Positions 44,776-52,977 of a stretch of DNA of 64,000 nt are shown here, one piece after another. A program made the position numbers and the translations under genes. The notes beneath the pieces are model-generated. The model was given only the letters and a program-made list of their open reading frames with translations, was not told the DNA's origin and ran no database searches. Positions within the stretch are counted from its first letter, which is position 1, and each line of letters opens with the position of its first letter. Source of the stretch: Denitrovibrio acetiphilus DSM 12809 (GTDB lineage: Bacteria; Chrysiogenota; Deferribacteres; Deferribacterales; Geovibrionaceae); contig NC_013943.1 in NCBI RefSeq assembly GCF_000025725.1, positions 868,001 through 932,000 of the forward strand. The letters are read 5' to 3'.

Positions 44776-45834
44776 TTATTCGACGTTATCTGTTTTCAAG
44801 ATACCAAAAAGTTCGTCAATTATCATCTCTTCCGAAACTTTTTTTATGATCTCCCCTTTTTTGAATATGAGTCCTACCCCCCGTCCGCCGGCAATGCCGT
44901 AGTCTGCTTCTCTTGCTTCACCGGGGCCATTAACAGCGCAGCCCATGACGGCTATGCTTATTGTGCTTTTGAGGTTTGCAGACCTTCTTTCCACTTCTTC
45001 GGCAAGTTTGACAAGCTCTATCTCAGTGCGTCCGCAGGTTGGGCATGATATTATCTCTGGTCCTCTTCGCCTGATGCCGAGAGCATTCAGAAGCTGCCAC
45101 CCGACACGGATCTCTTCAACAGGGTCACCTGTTAGTGAAATACGGAACGTATCGCCTATGCCTTCCAGAAGAAGAGCTCCTATGCCGGCGGAAGATTTTA
45201 TACTTCCGGCGAAAAAAGTACCTGCTTCTGTTACGCCTATATGCAGTGGATAGTCAGAGGTTTGGGAAAATTTTTTATAAGCCTGATAAGTTAGCGGAAC
45301 ACTGCTTGCCTTAAGTGATACCTTTATGTCGTTGAATCCGAATGATTCAAGCTGTTTTACATGTTTCTCGGCTGACCTGACAAGTGAATCGGCACATACT
45401 CCATATTTTTTCAACAGATCCTTTTCCAGTGAGCCTGCATTAACTCCGATTCTTATGGAGCAGCTATTTGCCTTTGCGCATTCGACTACAGCTTTCACTT
45501 TTGCGCTGCTGCCGATGTTGCCGGGGTTTATCCGAACCGCATCCGCTCCGTTTTCCATAGCAGCTATAGCAAGTTTGTGGTCAAAGTGAATGTCTGCAAT
45601 AACAGGAATCTGCGACATGTCTTTTATAGTTCTGAAAGCCTTTGCTGCCTGCTGATCTATAACCGCACAGCGGACTATTTCGCAGCCTGCATCTGTTAGT
45701 GCTTTTATCTGGCTGATGGTTGCTTCTGTGTTTCTGGTGTCTGTATTCGTCATGGACTGTATGCTTACCGGAGCGTTCCCACCGATAGTCACACTGCCAA
45801 CATTAACCTGTCTGGTCTTTTTTCTGTATATCAT
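44776..45834 (-). CDS. ispG: 4-hydroxy-3-methylbut-2-enyl diphosphate synthase (IspG/GcpE)
   Basis: Fe-S enzyme of the non-mevalonate isoprenoid pathway, 352 residues. The N-terminal TIM-barrel begins VNVGSVTIGGNAPVSIQSMTNTDT. The C-terminal [4Fe-4S] ligands are in SCPTCGRTEIE and VMGCAVNGPGEA, followed by a conserved GIAGGRGVGL. ATG 45834 is chosen over a TTG at 45861. In either case the start lies inside the 3' end of the phosphohexomutase gene, which indicates coupling. Confidence 0.97.
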   Translation of the reverse strand: MIYRKKTRQVNVGSVTIGGNAPVSIQSMTNTDTRNTEATISQIKALTDAGCEIVRCAVIDQQAAKAFRTIKDMSQIPVIADIHFDHKLAIAAMENGADAVRINPGNIGSSAKVKAVVECAKANSCSIRIGVNAGSLEKDLLKKYGVCADSLVRSAEKHVKQLESFGFNDIKVSLKASSVPLTYQAYKKFSQTSDYPLHIGVTEAGTFFAGSIKSSAGIGALLLEGIGDTFRISLTGDPVEEIRVGWQLLNALGIRRRGPEIISCPTCGRTEIELVKLAEEVERRSANLKSTISIAVMGCAVNGPGEAREADYGIAGGRGVGLIFKKGEIIKKVSEEMIIDELFGILKTDNVE

Positions 45835-47260
45835 ATTTAGTTTCTTTAATCTCTCTTTCAACTATTTGTCTTATGTTGTGCAGATCTTTTTTGCTGACAG
45901 CCTCATATCTGGTAACGAGAAGGGGTTCTGTGTTGCTTGCTCTTATAAGCGCCCACCCGCTATCAAAGGTTATGCGCAATCCGTCTATGCTGATAATATC
46001 TGTTATTTCATAAGTATTGTCACGCAGATATTTTATGAATTTTCTTTCGAGTTCTTTGATAATCTGAAATTTAACTTCATCCTGACACTTTTTTCTTATC
46101 TCCGGAGTGTTTATGTATGCGGGGATTATATCTGTCATGTCGGCAGAGCATCTGATTGTCCCGTTTGTGAGCATCTTTACGTATGCTTCGAGGAGTCTGA
46201 CAGATGCATATATGCCGTCATCGAAGCCAAAATATCTGTCTGCAAAGAAAAAATGGGAGCTCATTTCACCGCCGAGGACAGCTTTCTCCTGTTTCATCTT
46301 TTCTTTAATCATAGAATGTCCTGACAGGTACATCACAGGAACCATCCCGATAGCTTCAATGTGCTCATAAAGCCCTTTGCTCGCCTTAACATCAGCGACA
46401 ATTTTTCTACCCTGATTATGCTGGGCTATATCATGTGCAAATACACCTATGAGCTGGTCTCCCCACATCATACGCCCTTTGTTGTCGAGGGCGCCAAGCC
46501 TGTCCGCATCACCGTCAAAGCCGACAGCGAAGTCAGCCCCGATCTTTAACAGAAGCTCTTTTGCTTCTGCCATATTGCTTTCAACAGTGGGGTCGGGGTG
46601 ATGACCGGGAAATGAACCGTCAGGTGTGCAGTAAAGTTCGTGAACTTCCACTCCCAAATTTTTGAAGATGACCGGAGCGATGTCCGAAGCAGTTCCGCTG
46701 CCTGCATCAATTACTATTTTGGGAATGTAAGAAAGTTTTTTGATCTGGTCTTTAAGAGCTTTGAAATGTTCGTTCAGGTAATTTATGTAATCTATTTTTA
46801 TGTCTGCAATTCGGATAAATCCTTTTTTATCAGTTTTAGGGAAGTTTTTCATTATGATATCTGTGTATATCTGTTCTATCTTTTCTGAGTGATAGACAGT
46901 ATTTTTGGTGCCGACTTTTATGCCGTTGAACTCCGGCGGGTTATGGCTTCCGGTAATCATTATATAACCGTCTGTCTGTTCGCTGTACATGCTGAAATAC
47001 GCCAGAGGGGAGGGGCATACACCAAGATCGACAACATTTACCCCCGAAGAGGTAAGCCCGTTGCAGACAGCCTCGAAGAGGTCTGAGGATGACTCTCTTA
47101 CATCCCGCCCGACAGAGAGAGTTGGGTGTTTTTCCCCGGTTTCGGATATAACCTGAGTAGCAAATGCTTTTGCCGCTGATTCAGCGGTATTGCAATTGAG
47201 AGTTTTTCCGTAAACGCCTCGTATGTCATACTTACGAAAAATGTCTTTGCCACGCAACAT
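45803..47260 (-). CDS. Phosphomannomutase/phosphoglucomutase
   Basis: Alpha-D-phosphohexomutase of 485 residues, AlgC/ManB-like, that interconverts hexose 6- and 1-phosphates for surface polysaccharide synthesis. Motifs are KYDIRGVYG at the start, the phosphoserine loop ITGSHNPPEFNGIK, the metal loop FDGDADRLG, the sugar-specificity loop GGEMSSHFFF, and the C-terminal phosphate-binding RASNTEPLLVTRYEA. The TGSHNP form and GEMSSH favour dual PMM/PGM activity. It heads the ispG and Crp/Fnr unit. Confidence 0.95.
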   Translation of the reverse strand: MLRGKDIFRKYDIRGVYGKTLNCNTAESAAKAFATQVISETGEKHPTLSVGRDVRESSSDLFEAVCNGLTSSGVNVVDLGVCPSPLAYFSMYSEQTDGYIMITGSHNPPEFNGIKVGTKNTVYHSEKIEQIYTDIIMKNFPKTDKKGFIRIADIKIDYINYLNEHFKALKDQIKKLSYIPKIVIDAGSGTASDIAPVIFKNLGVEVHELYCTPDGSFPGHHPDPTVESNMAEAKELLLKIGADFAVGFDGDADRLGALDNKGRMMWGDQLIGVFAHDIAQHNQGRKIVADVKASKGLYEHIEAIGMVPVMYLSGHSMIKEKMKQEKAVLGGEMSSHFFFADRYFGFDDGIYASVRLLEAYVKMLTNGTIRCSADMTDIIPAYINTPEIRKKCQDEVKFQIIKELERKFIKYLRDNTYEITDIISIDGLRITFDSGWALIRASNTEPLLVTRYEAVSKKDLHNIRQIVEREIKETKYDIQKKDQTG

Positions 47261-47262
47261 GA

Positions 47263-47301
47263 TTGACCTGCTGTTAATCTTTGTGTTATAATCTGCTTAT
47301 G
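47263..47301 (+). promoter_or_regulatory. Strong promoter, apparently leaderless, for the RsbW-like gene
   Basis: TTGACC (47263-47268), 18-base spacer, perfect TATAAT (47287-47292). The expected start, about seven bases downstream, coincides with the A of ATG at 47299, and no ribosome-binding site is present. This predicts a leaderless mRNA. Confidence 0.6.
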
Positions 47302-48111
47302 AAAAAACTAACATGTTTTATTAATGATAGCAAGCTTTTAGAGAAGATAAAGGACTTTTGCGCCCGTGAAAAGTTTATAGCTGATATCATCAATAGCGCG
47401 CAGCAGTTTGAATATGATGCCGCCTCTGTGGTCTATATTACTGATATGACCTCAGAAATTTCCATTGATGGTCTGAAGGATATTCCGGTGTGTTTTATCG
47501 GCTCTGAAAAGCTCAACAGGCGGGACTTGTATAAGCTGCCGAAGGATTTTGAGTACATACATCTACGGTGTCTCGTAGATGCTGTAACTCATTCAGGCTG
47601 CTTTGAATTTGCCGCAGTGTCTGCTTTTCCTGTCTGTCTCAGTAAAACTTTTAAAATCAAAAATGATATTTTTAACATTGAAAAGGTTGTTTTTTCACTT
47701 ACTAAAGATTTTGTTTATTTTCTGGATTTTTCATCTCTGGAAAAAGTGCGTGTGGGGCTGTCTGAAATGCTTACTAATGCCATTGAGCACGGAAATATGG
47801 GCATTACAGGTGACGACAAACTTCATGCGACGGAATCAGGAACTTATTACGATCTGGTTAACGAGAAACTGTCAACCCCTTCGATAATGAAAAAACTTGT
47901 TACTTTTACCTACACTATCAACAAAGAAGGCATTAATATGTCTATTGAGGATGAAGGGAAAGGGTTCAAGGCTGATAGCCTGCCTGACCCTACTGACCCT
48001 GAAAGTCTTCTGAAACTTCATGGCAGAGGTATTCTTATAACCAGAATGTACTTTGATGAAGTTAAATATAATGACAAAGGGAACAAGGTTAATTTATCAA
48101 AGAGGTTCTGA
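47299..48111 (+). CDS. RsbW-like histidine-kinase-type ATPase (HATPase_c_2)
   Basis: 270-residue protein. The C-terminal half (~145-270) is a GHKL ATPase of the anti-sigma-factor type: N-box VRVGLSEMLTNAIEHGN, G1 IEDEGKGFKADSL, and the G2-like HGRGILITRMYFDEV. The N-terminal ~120 residues (CFINDSKLLEKIKDFCAREK onward) may be a degenerate receiver-like domain. It probably acts by binding or phosphorylating a partner (STAS or sigma factor), none of which is adjacent. ATG 47299 is chosen because a consensus promoter places the transcript start there; an upstream in-frame ATG lies inside the -10 region. It overlaps the next gene by one base. Confidence 0.82.
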   Translation: MKKLTCFINDSKLLEKIKDFCAREKFIADIINSAQQFEYDAASVVYITDMTSEISIDGLKDIPVCFIGSEKLNRRDLYKLPKDFEYIHLRCLVDAVTHSGCFEFAAVSAFPVCLSKTFKIKNDIFNIEKVVFSLTKDFVYFLDFSSLEKVRVGLSEMLTNAIEHGNMGITGDDKLHATESGTYYDLVNEKLSTPSIMKKLVTFTYTINKEGINMSIEDEGKGFKADSLPDPTDPESLLKLHGRGILITRMYFDEVKYNDKGNKVNLSKRF

Positions 48112-48920
48112 TGCTCCATTTGCTGGGAACTAGGGGGACTTTGCCTGTTGCCGGACAAAGTTTCGTTAAATACGGCGGCAACACAACTTGCCTAATGGCT
48201 CCTATTGACAACGAAAGCTGTCTCGTATTCGACGGAGGAACGGGTCTCTCAAGTCTTAATAACTATAAAAATTTCAATGAATATCATATATTTCTTTCCC
48301 ATCTCCACTGGGACCATATTGTAGGTATGCCTGTTTTCAAGGCTTTTTACAACTCCTCAAAGCGTATACATATATATCTGGAAAATAAAGTTGAGATGGA
48401 ATCCACAGATATTCTTGATGTCCTTTTTAAGCCTCCGTTTTTCCCGGTTCCTAAAAGTAAGCTGATGGGTGATATCCGTATCCATCTTGTTGACAGCGGA
48501 GATCAGTTCCGGTTTGGCGCAATCAGTGTCCATGCGGCAAATGGAAACCACCCTGACGGTGTGCTGATGCATAAGATTATTTTTCCTGATAAGAAAATAC
48601 TTTTTACGTCAGATTTTGAACACGGTACTGAAAAAGATGACTTTCTCATTGAGTTTGCCAGAGGGTGCGATTATCTGATATTTGATACGACATATACCCC
48701 TGAGGAATATGCCGGTAAATGCGGGCACATGTCTAAGGTAGGGTGGGGACACTCCACATTCAGGCATGGTATTGATTTTGCCAAAAAAGCTGGAGTGGAT
48801 AATCTCATACTTTTTCATCATAACCCTGAGTATAATGACATTATGCTGGACGAAATAGGGATTCGTGCCCGCAGGGAATTTAAAAACTCTTTTGTCGCTT
48901 ATGACGGTATGATTATCTGA
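48111..48920 (+). CDS. Metallo-beta-lactamase-fold hydrolase
   Basis: 269-residue cytosolic MBL-fold protein. It begins LLGTRGTLPVAGQSFVKYGG, the opening of the subgroup that includes cyclic-nucleotide phosphodiesterase-like and PhnP-like enzymes. The metal motif is SHLHWDHIVG, with further ligands H in ANGNHPDG, D in FTSDFEHG, and H near the C-terminus (LFHHNPEYND). The start overlaps the RsbW-like stop (TGATG), so the two are translated together, which suggests a shared signalling role. A nucleotide second-messenger substrate is possible but unproven. Confidence 0.86.
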   Translation: MLHLLGTRGTLPVAGQSFVKYGGNTTCLMAPIDNESCLVFDGGTGLSSLNNYKNFNEYHIFLSHLHWDHIVGMPVFKAFYNSSKRIHIYLENKVEMESTDILDVLFKPPFFPVPKSKLMGDIRIHLVDSGDQFRFGAISVHAANGNHPDGVLMHKIIFPDKKILFTSDFEHGTEKDDFLIEFARGCDYLIFDTTYTPEEYAGKCGHMSKVGWGHSTFRHGIDFAKKAGVDNLILFHHNPEYNDIMLDEIGIRARREFKNSFVAYDGMII

Positions 48921-49413
48921 TCTTTCTTCTCCCCCAAGGTTTATAAACAGAGATTACCACTGCAAAGATCAAAGCCGCAGACTGTGCTGCCCCGAATACG
49001 AAATGAAGGAGTTGTATTTTTATATACTCTTCATTCCCTGTCACGACAGAATCTCTGGAAATCAATATCATCTTTTGTATCCATGGTCCCAGATAAAATG
49101 TTCCGAACAATATTGCAGAAACGGTGATTACCCACTTAACTACAATCCATTTATGCTTTATGAAACCCCAGTTTGTAAGAAGAGAATAAAGGAGTCCTGT
49201 TAACAGACAGCCCATTGCACCGGGAATTATGACAACAAGGACGTCAAGGTGATGCATTGTCAGATTTATTCCGTAAACAGCTTCCTGAGATGTCAGCCCT
49301 TGCTTAAGAAAATATATTAACCCGAGCGCTACGGAGCCTCCAATCCAGCATGATGCTGATATCAGATGAAAAGTCTTGAGTATTTTAGTGCCTTTGGCTG
49401 ATATTTTATACAT
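48913..49413 (-). CDS. Four-helix integral membrane protein (DUF2269-like)
   Basis: 166-residue membrane protein with hydrophobic helices at ~13-33, ~56-78, ~88-108 and ~136-156. TFHLISASCWIGG in helix 1 and a His pair (MHHLD) resemble the DUF2269/CopD-like proteins, some of which may bind haem or metal. Function is unknown. AAGGAG precedes the ATG. It is divergent from a MarR regulator and shares a symmetric promoter region with it, so it is the likely MarR target. Its end overlaps the convergent MBL gene by eight bases. Confidence 0.75.
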   Translation of the reverse strand: MYKISAKGTKILKTFHLISASCWIGGSVALGLIYFLKQGLTSQEAVYGINLTMHHLDVLVVIIPGAMGCLLTGLLYSLLTNWGFIKHKWIVVKWVITVSAILFGTFYLGPWIQKMILISRDSVVTGNEEYIKIQLLHFVFGAAQSAALIFAVVISVYKPWGRRKIR

Positions 49414-49440
49414 TTTATTCTCCTTTAGTATAGAAGCTAT

Positions 49441-49480
49441 ATTGACAGCATATTGTCATTTTGGTATTGTGTTGTCAATA
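49441..49480. promoter_or_regulatory. Divergent promoter with symmetric MarR-type operator
   Basis: On the plus strand TTGACA (49442-49447), 17-base spacer, TATTGT (49465-49470). The outer inverted repeat ATTGACA ... TGTCAAT (49441-49447 / 49473-49479) and an inner TTGACA/TTGTCA pair make the region symmetric. The mirrored TTGACA (49478-49473, minus) can serve the membrane-protein gene. The arms cover both -35 elements, as expected for autoregulation by MarR. Confidence 0.55.
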
Positions 49481-49495
49481 GTAAAGAGGGGTAAT

Positions 49496-49939
49496 ATGAA
49501 ACATACAAAAGCTGGTAAACTATATACAGATATCGTACTTGAGGTATTTAAGCTGAATGGGCTTCTTATTGCAGAAGGTGATAAGCTCGTAAAAGAATTT
49601 GGGCTGACCAGTGCACGCTGGAAAGTATTGGGAGCGCTTGCATTGACCGGAGAACCGCTGACAGTCTCCAGAATCGCCGTAAAAATGGGTCAGACAAGAC
49701 AGGGAGTGCAGAGGATAGCAGATGTGATGGAGACGGAAGGACTCATTACATACGTAAATAATCCTTATCACAAAAAAGCCAGACTTGTTAAACTTACAGA
49801 GAAGGGGACAGATTTATACTCTAAGGCAGACGATAAACAGATAGACTGGTCAAATACTCTTGCAGATAACATAGATATTGTGGATGCCGAAACAGCTCTT
49901 AAAGTTCTACGTGCTGTCTACTGCGGTCTTCAGGGATAA
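49496..49939 (+). CDS. MarR-family transcriptional regulator
   Basis: 147-residue winged-helix repressor with the MarR layout: an N-terminal helix pair, a recognition region LTVSRIAVKMGQTRQGVQRI (~60-80), the wing TYVNNPYHKKARLVKLTEKG, and a C-terminal dimerisation helix. ATG 49496 has AGAGGGG upstream; a longer frame from 49376 runs through the divergent promoter and is rejected. It probably controls itself and the membrane protein at 48913. The inducer is unknown. Confidence 0.93.
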   Translation: MKHTKAGKLYTDIVLEVFKLNGLLIAEGDKLVKEFGLTSARWKVLGALALTGEPLTVSRIAVKMGQTRQGVQRIADVMETEGLITYVNNPYHKKARLVKLTEKGTDLYSKADDKQIDWSNTLADNIDIVDAETALKVLRAVYCGLQG

Positions 49940-49940
49940 G

Positions 49941-51131
49941 TTAGCTGGATACTATTTTATTTCGTCCTGTCTGTTTAGCCTTATAAAGTCTTTCGTCTGC
50001 ACGCTTTATAACGGATTCCTGTGTGTCATCTTTTTCAAAGAGGGCAATACCAAAACTTGCTGTAACGTTGAAAGAATTTTCTTTCAGACTGAAATTTGTT
50101 TCTTTAAGTTTTTTGCGGATTTGCTCGGCTACATGGGTGGCATTCCTTACGTCAACATTTGTAAGCATTATGAGGAACTCCTCACCTCCGTAACGGAAAG
50201 CGAAATCAGTTTTTCTTATACTGTCTTTAAGCAGCTTTGCAAGATGCTTTAACACCTGATCCCCTATAAGGTGCCCGTAGTTGTCATTTACATTTTTAAA
50301 ATAATCAATATCGACAAGCATTATGCAGAATGATGTATTCATTCTCCTGTAACGGTCGATCTCTTCGGTCATCTTTATATCCATGTATTTACGGTTGTAG
50401 AGGGAGGTGAGATGATCGGTTATGGATTCTGTTTTATATTTGTTGAGGTCGTTCTGAAGCTTTGACACCTGCTTTTTATAGTCTTCTAGTTCAGAGTTGA
50501 CTGTTGTGTACTCTTTGTTGATTGTGTCCAGCCGCCCCTTTTTACTTTCAGTTTTGCTGCCGAAAGTGTCAACAAAGTTTGAAAATGATTCCAGCATTTT
50601 GGTTCGGAGATATTCGATAGAGTTTTCACTTTTCAGCACTTTGTGCATGTCTTCTGCGTCACCGAGAAGTTTCTGGTCTAATGCCAGGTCTTCTTCGACA
50701 AAGTCAATGCTGTTCGAGAAGCTGCTGGTGAGCTCTGCCTGAAGTCCGACAAATTTTGTGAAGACATCTTCGATGAAATTGCTGACTTTGTGCTGGCGTC
50801 TTTCAAGGGATATAATGTGATCGCTAAGTGCATTGAGGAGAGTTTTTTGTGCTTCGTCAAATCCTTTGTCCGGATTAAATACGAGATCTTCGACATTTTT
50901 AAGTGATGCTTCAGCTACGAATCCTTTTAAGGGGGTTACATAACGGAGCAGGTCAGACTTTTCTCCCCCGCACATTGCATATTTAATGAGGTCTTCAAAG
51001 CGTTCATCACTTAAAAGGTGTGATTTGATATTCGCAGATGAAACCTTAACTTTGTTCGCAGCCATGTTTTTAAGCATCTGAGTAACTATTTTGCTAAGTT
51101 CTGATGCGATATAGTCTGATCTGTTTGCCAT
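49941..51131 (-). CDS. Diguanylate cyclase (GGDEF)
   Basis: 396-residue protein with a ~215-residue helical N-terminal region of unknown sensory role, a coiled-coil-like stretch (~195-230, EYTTVNSELEDYKKQVSKLQ), and a C-terminal GGDEF domain. The active-site loop is YGGEEF, and RKTD five residues upstream is a complete inhibitory I-site, so it should make cyclic di-GMP and be product-inhibited. No membrane segment is seen, so the enzyme is cytosolic. It ends one base from the MarR stop. Confidence 0.95.
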   Translation of the reverse strand: MANRSDYIASELSKIVTQMLKNMAANKVKVSSANIKSHLLSDERFEDLIKYAMCGGEKSDLLRYVTPLKGFVAEASLKNVEDLVFNPDKGFDEAQKTLLNALSDHIISLERRQHKVSNFIEDVFTKFVGLQAELTSSFSNSIDFVEEDLALDQKLLGDAEDMHKVLKSENSIEYLRTKMLESFSNFVDTFGSKTESKKGRLDTINKEYTTVNSELEDYKKQVSKLQNDLNKYKTESITDHLTSLYNRKYMDIKMTEEIDRYRRMNTSFCIMLVDIDYFKNVNDNYGHLIGDQVLKHLAKLLKDSIRKTDFAFRYGGEEFLIMLTNVDVRNATHVAEQIRKKLKETNFSLKENSFNVTASFGIALFEKDDTQESVIKRADERLYKAKQTGRNKIVSS

Positions 51132-51281
51132 AAGTTGCTACCTTGAGTCTGTTTTGAATAATTATCCTTTATTATTTTATAAAATGATGTCCCTTGCAAG
51201 CACTAAATTATGTATTGTCATAGTGGACGTATTATTGTAATGTGAGACCCGATTTAATAAAGGTTTTTTGTAAAGTTGATG

Positions 51282-51365
51282 TTGACTTATTAGGCTAGTT
51301 TTGATAAATATCCATCTAACTTGTACACTGTATACAGAATACTGTTTTAGATACAGAATACCGTT
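51282..51365 (+). promoter_or_regulatory. atp operon upstream region: possible promoter and direct repeats
   Basis: TTGACT (51282-51287) with TAAATA 17 bases on (51305-51310) is a possible promoter. Downstream, ATACAGAATACTGTT (51332-51346) and ATACAGAATACCGTT (51351-51365) are near-identical direct repeats 19 bases apart, 38 bases before the first atp gene. A partial third copy, GTACACTGTATAC, lies just upstream. Confidence 0.4.
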
Positions 51366-51402
51366 ATGAAAAAAACTCATAATTAATTTGGAGGAGCTCC
51401 GC

Positions 51403-51825
51403 ATGCTGTATGTAGACTATACATTACTTATTCAGATAGTTCAGTTTCTTGTAATTATCTTTCTCGGTAAGAAGATGATCCTTGATCCTGTCCTTGCTAC
51501 TATTGAAGGCAGAGATTCTAAAATTGACGGCATGAAGGATGAGGCTGAACAGCTTAAAGAAAAAGTTGAGCAGTACAGGGCAGACTATGCCGAGAAAATG
51601 ACAGAGATGAGAGTCGAGCTTGCTGAGCATCACAAAAAAATAAAAGATGATGCTTCAAAAGAAGCTGCTGCCAAAGTTCAGGCTGTTAAGGTTGAAATTG
51701 ACGGCAAAGTTGCTGCTGCAAGAGCAGAGATTACCGTTCAGTCTGCCAAAGCTAAAGATGAGATGAATGCGATGGTTGCTGAAATCTCTGACATGATTGT
51801 AGATAGAATAATGCTTTCCGCATAA
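51403..51825 (+). CDS. atpF': ATP synthase Fo subunit b'
   Basis: 140-residue peripheral-stalk subunit: one N-terminal membrane helix (~6-24, LLIQIVQFLVIIFLGKKMI), then a long charged, alanine-rich coiled coil, ending near residue 140. This is the first of two b-type subunits, so the stator is a b-b' heterodimer as in phototrophs and deltaproteobacteria-like lineages. ATG 51403 with GGAGGAG upstream is chosen. Genes for subunits a and c are not upstream. Confidence 0.9.
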   Translation: MLYVDYTLLIQIVQFLVIIFLGKKMILDPVLATIEGRDSKIDGMKDEAEQLKEKVEQYRADYAEKMTEMRVELAEHHKKIKDDASKEAAAKVQAVKVEIDGKVAAARAEITVQSAKAKDEMNAMVAEISDMIVDRIMLSA

Positions 51826-51843
51826 ATAAGTGAGGGATAGATA

Positions 51844-52416
51844 GTGAAAAAAGTTCTTGCAACACTCACACTGGCTATGGTGTCTTTTACGGCATTCGCA
51901 GCCGAACATGGTGGCGAGCACGCAGTCGACATGACGGCACTCTGGAAAAACTTCGGTTACAGAGTCATCGTTTTTGTTGTGCTTGTTGCCATCATAGTCA
52001 AACTCGCTAAAAAACCTCTCCTTAATTTCCTTGATAAAAGAACAGCCGACATTGAAAAAGCTATAGCAGATGCAAATGATGCAGCTGAGTATGCTAAGGC
52101 TGAGCTTACTAATTATGAAATTAAGATGGAAGGTTTCGAGAAAGACCTTGAAACAATGAAAGAGAAATCTTTGAAAGCCGCAGAAGCTGAAAAAGAGCTC
52201 ATCCTTGAAGATGCCGCAAGGCAGATCGAAAAGCTTCAGGCATTTGCAGAGAATGCAATCGCATCCGAAACAAAGAAAGCTACTGTTACTCTGAAAAGAG
52301 AAGCTGTTCTTGCTGCTATCGAAGCAGCAGAGGCAAAGCTCGGCAGCAAGCTGGATGAAGCAACTCAGAAGAAACTACTTGAGCAGTACATCAAAAAGAT
52401 GGAGGTGGCAGGATGA
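51844..52416 (+). CDS. atpF: ATP synthase Fo subunit b
   Basis: 190 residues from a GTG start. An N-terminal hydrophobic segment (~1-20, LATLTLAMVSFTAFAAEHGG) looks like a signal peptide. A membrane helix (~36-55, RVIVFVVLVAIIVKLAKKPL) and the coiled-coil stalk with a C-terminal delta-binding region follow. b subunits with such an extra leader occur in Geobacter-like bacteria. It overlaps atpH by four bases. Confidence 0.94.
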   Translation: MKKVLATLTLAMVSFTAFAAEHGGEHAVDMTALWKNFGYRVIVFVVLVAIIVKLAKKPLLNFLDKRTADIEKAIADANDAAEYAKAELTNYEIKMEGFEKDLETMKEKSLKAAEAEKELILEDAARQIEKLQAFAENAIASETKKATVTLKREAVLAAIEAAEAKLGSKLDEATQKKLLEQYIKKMEVAG

Positions 52417-52949
52417 AAGAGAACATTATAGCCAGCCGCTACGCTCAGGCACTTTTTTCCGAAGCAAAATCAGACGGTAAGGCGGAAGATGTCATAGCAC
52501 AGCTTTCAGCTATCAGCGCACTTTACGATGCGTCTGAAGATTTTAAAGTTCTGGTGAAAAACCCGCTTATCAAAAAAGAAGCAAAGCAGTCCGTTATCGA
52601 CGAACTTAAGAACAGAGGAGCACTGGATGAATTCCTTTATAAGTTTCTTACTCTTCTCGTCAGCAAAAACAGACTTAGCCTGCTTCACCTGATAGCAGAG
52701 CAGGTTATAGCTATGGACATGAAGGACAAAGGGAAAGCAGAGGCGTTTGTTACGGTCGCTTCACCTTTGGACGATGCATCTAAAAGCTCGTTGAACGACG
52801 TTCTGAGCAAACTTACAGGTAAAAAGATTACCATCAGAGAAACAGTTGATGCCTCCATCCTCGGCGGTGTAATTGCTCAGGTGGAGAGCAGTCTTTACGA
52901 CGCTAGCGTCAAAGGGCAGCTGAACAAGATAAAAGAACAGTTGATATAA
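52413..52949 (+). CDS. atpH: ATP synthase F1 subunit delta
   Basis: 178-residue delta subunit linking the b-b' stalk to the top of F1. It begins [20 protein letters not shown], typical of AtpH, and has the conserved C-terminal [21 protein letters not shown]. It starts inside the atpF stop (ATGA) and is followed by atpA after 28 bases. Confidence 0.97.
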   Translation: MKENIIASRYAQALFSEAKSDGKAEDVIAQLSAISALYDASEDFKVLVKNPLIKKEAKQSVIDELKNRGALDEFLYKFLTLLVSKNRLSLLHLIAEQVIAMDMKDKGKAEAFVTVASPLDDASKSSLNDVLSKLTGKKITIRETVDASILGGVIAQVESSLYDASVKGQLNKIKEQLI

Positions 52950-52977
52950 GAATACAAAAGTTAAGGAGATTGGCTGT

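Noticed and set aside
49376-49495. Upstream extension of the MarR gene (40 extra codons)
   Set aside because: It would run through the divergent promoter and the start of the opposing gene. The ATG at 49496 has a good ribosome site and matches family length.
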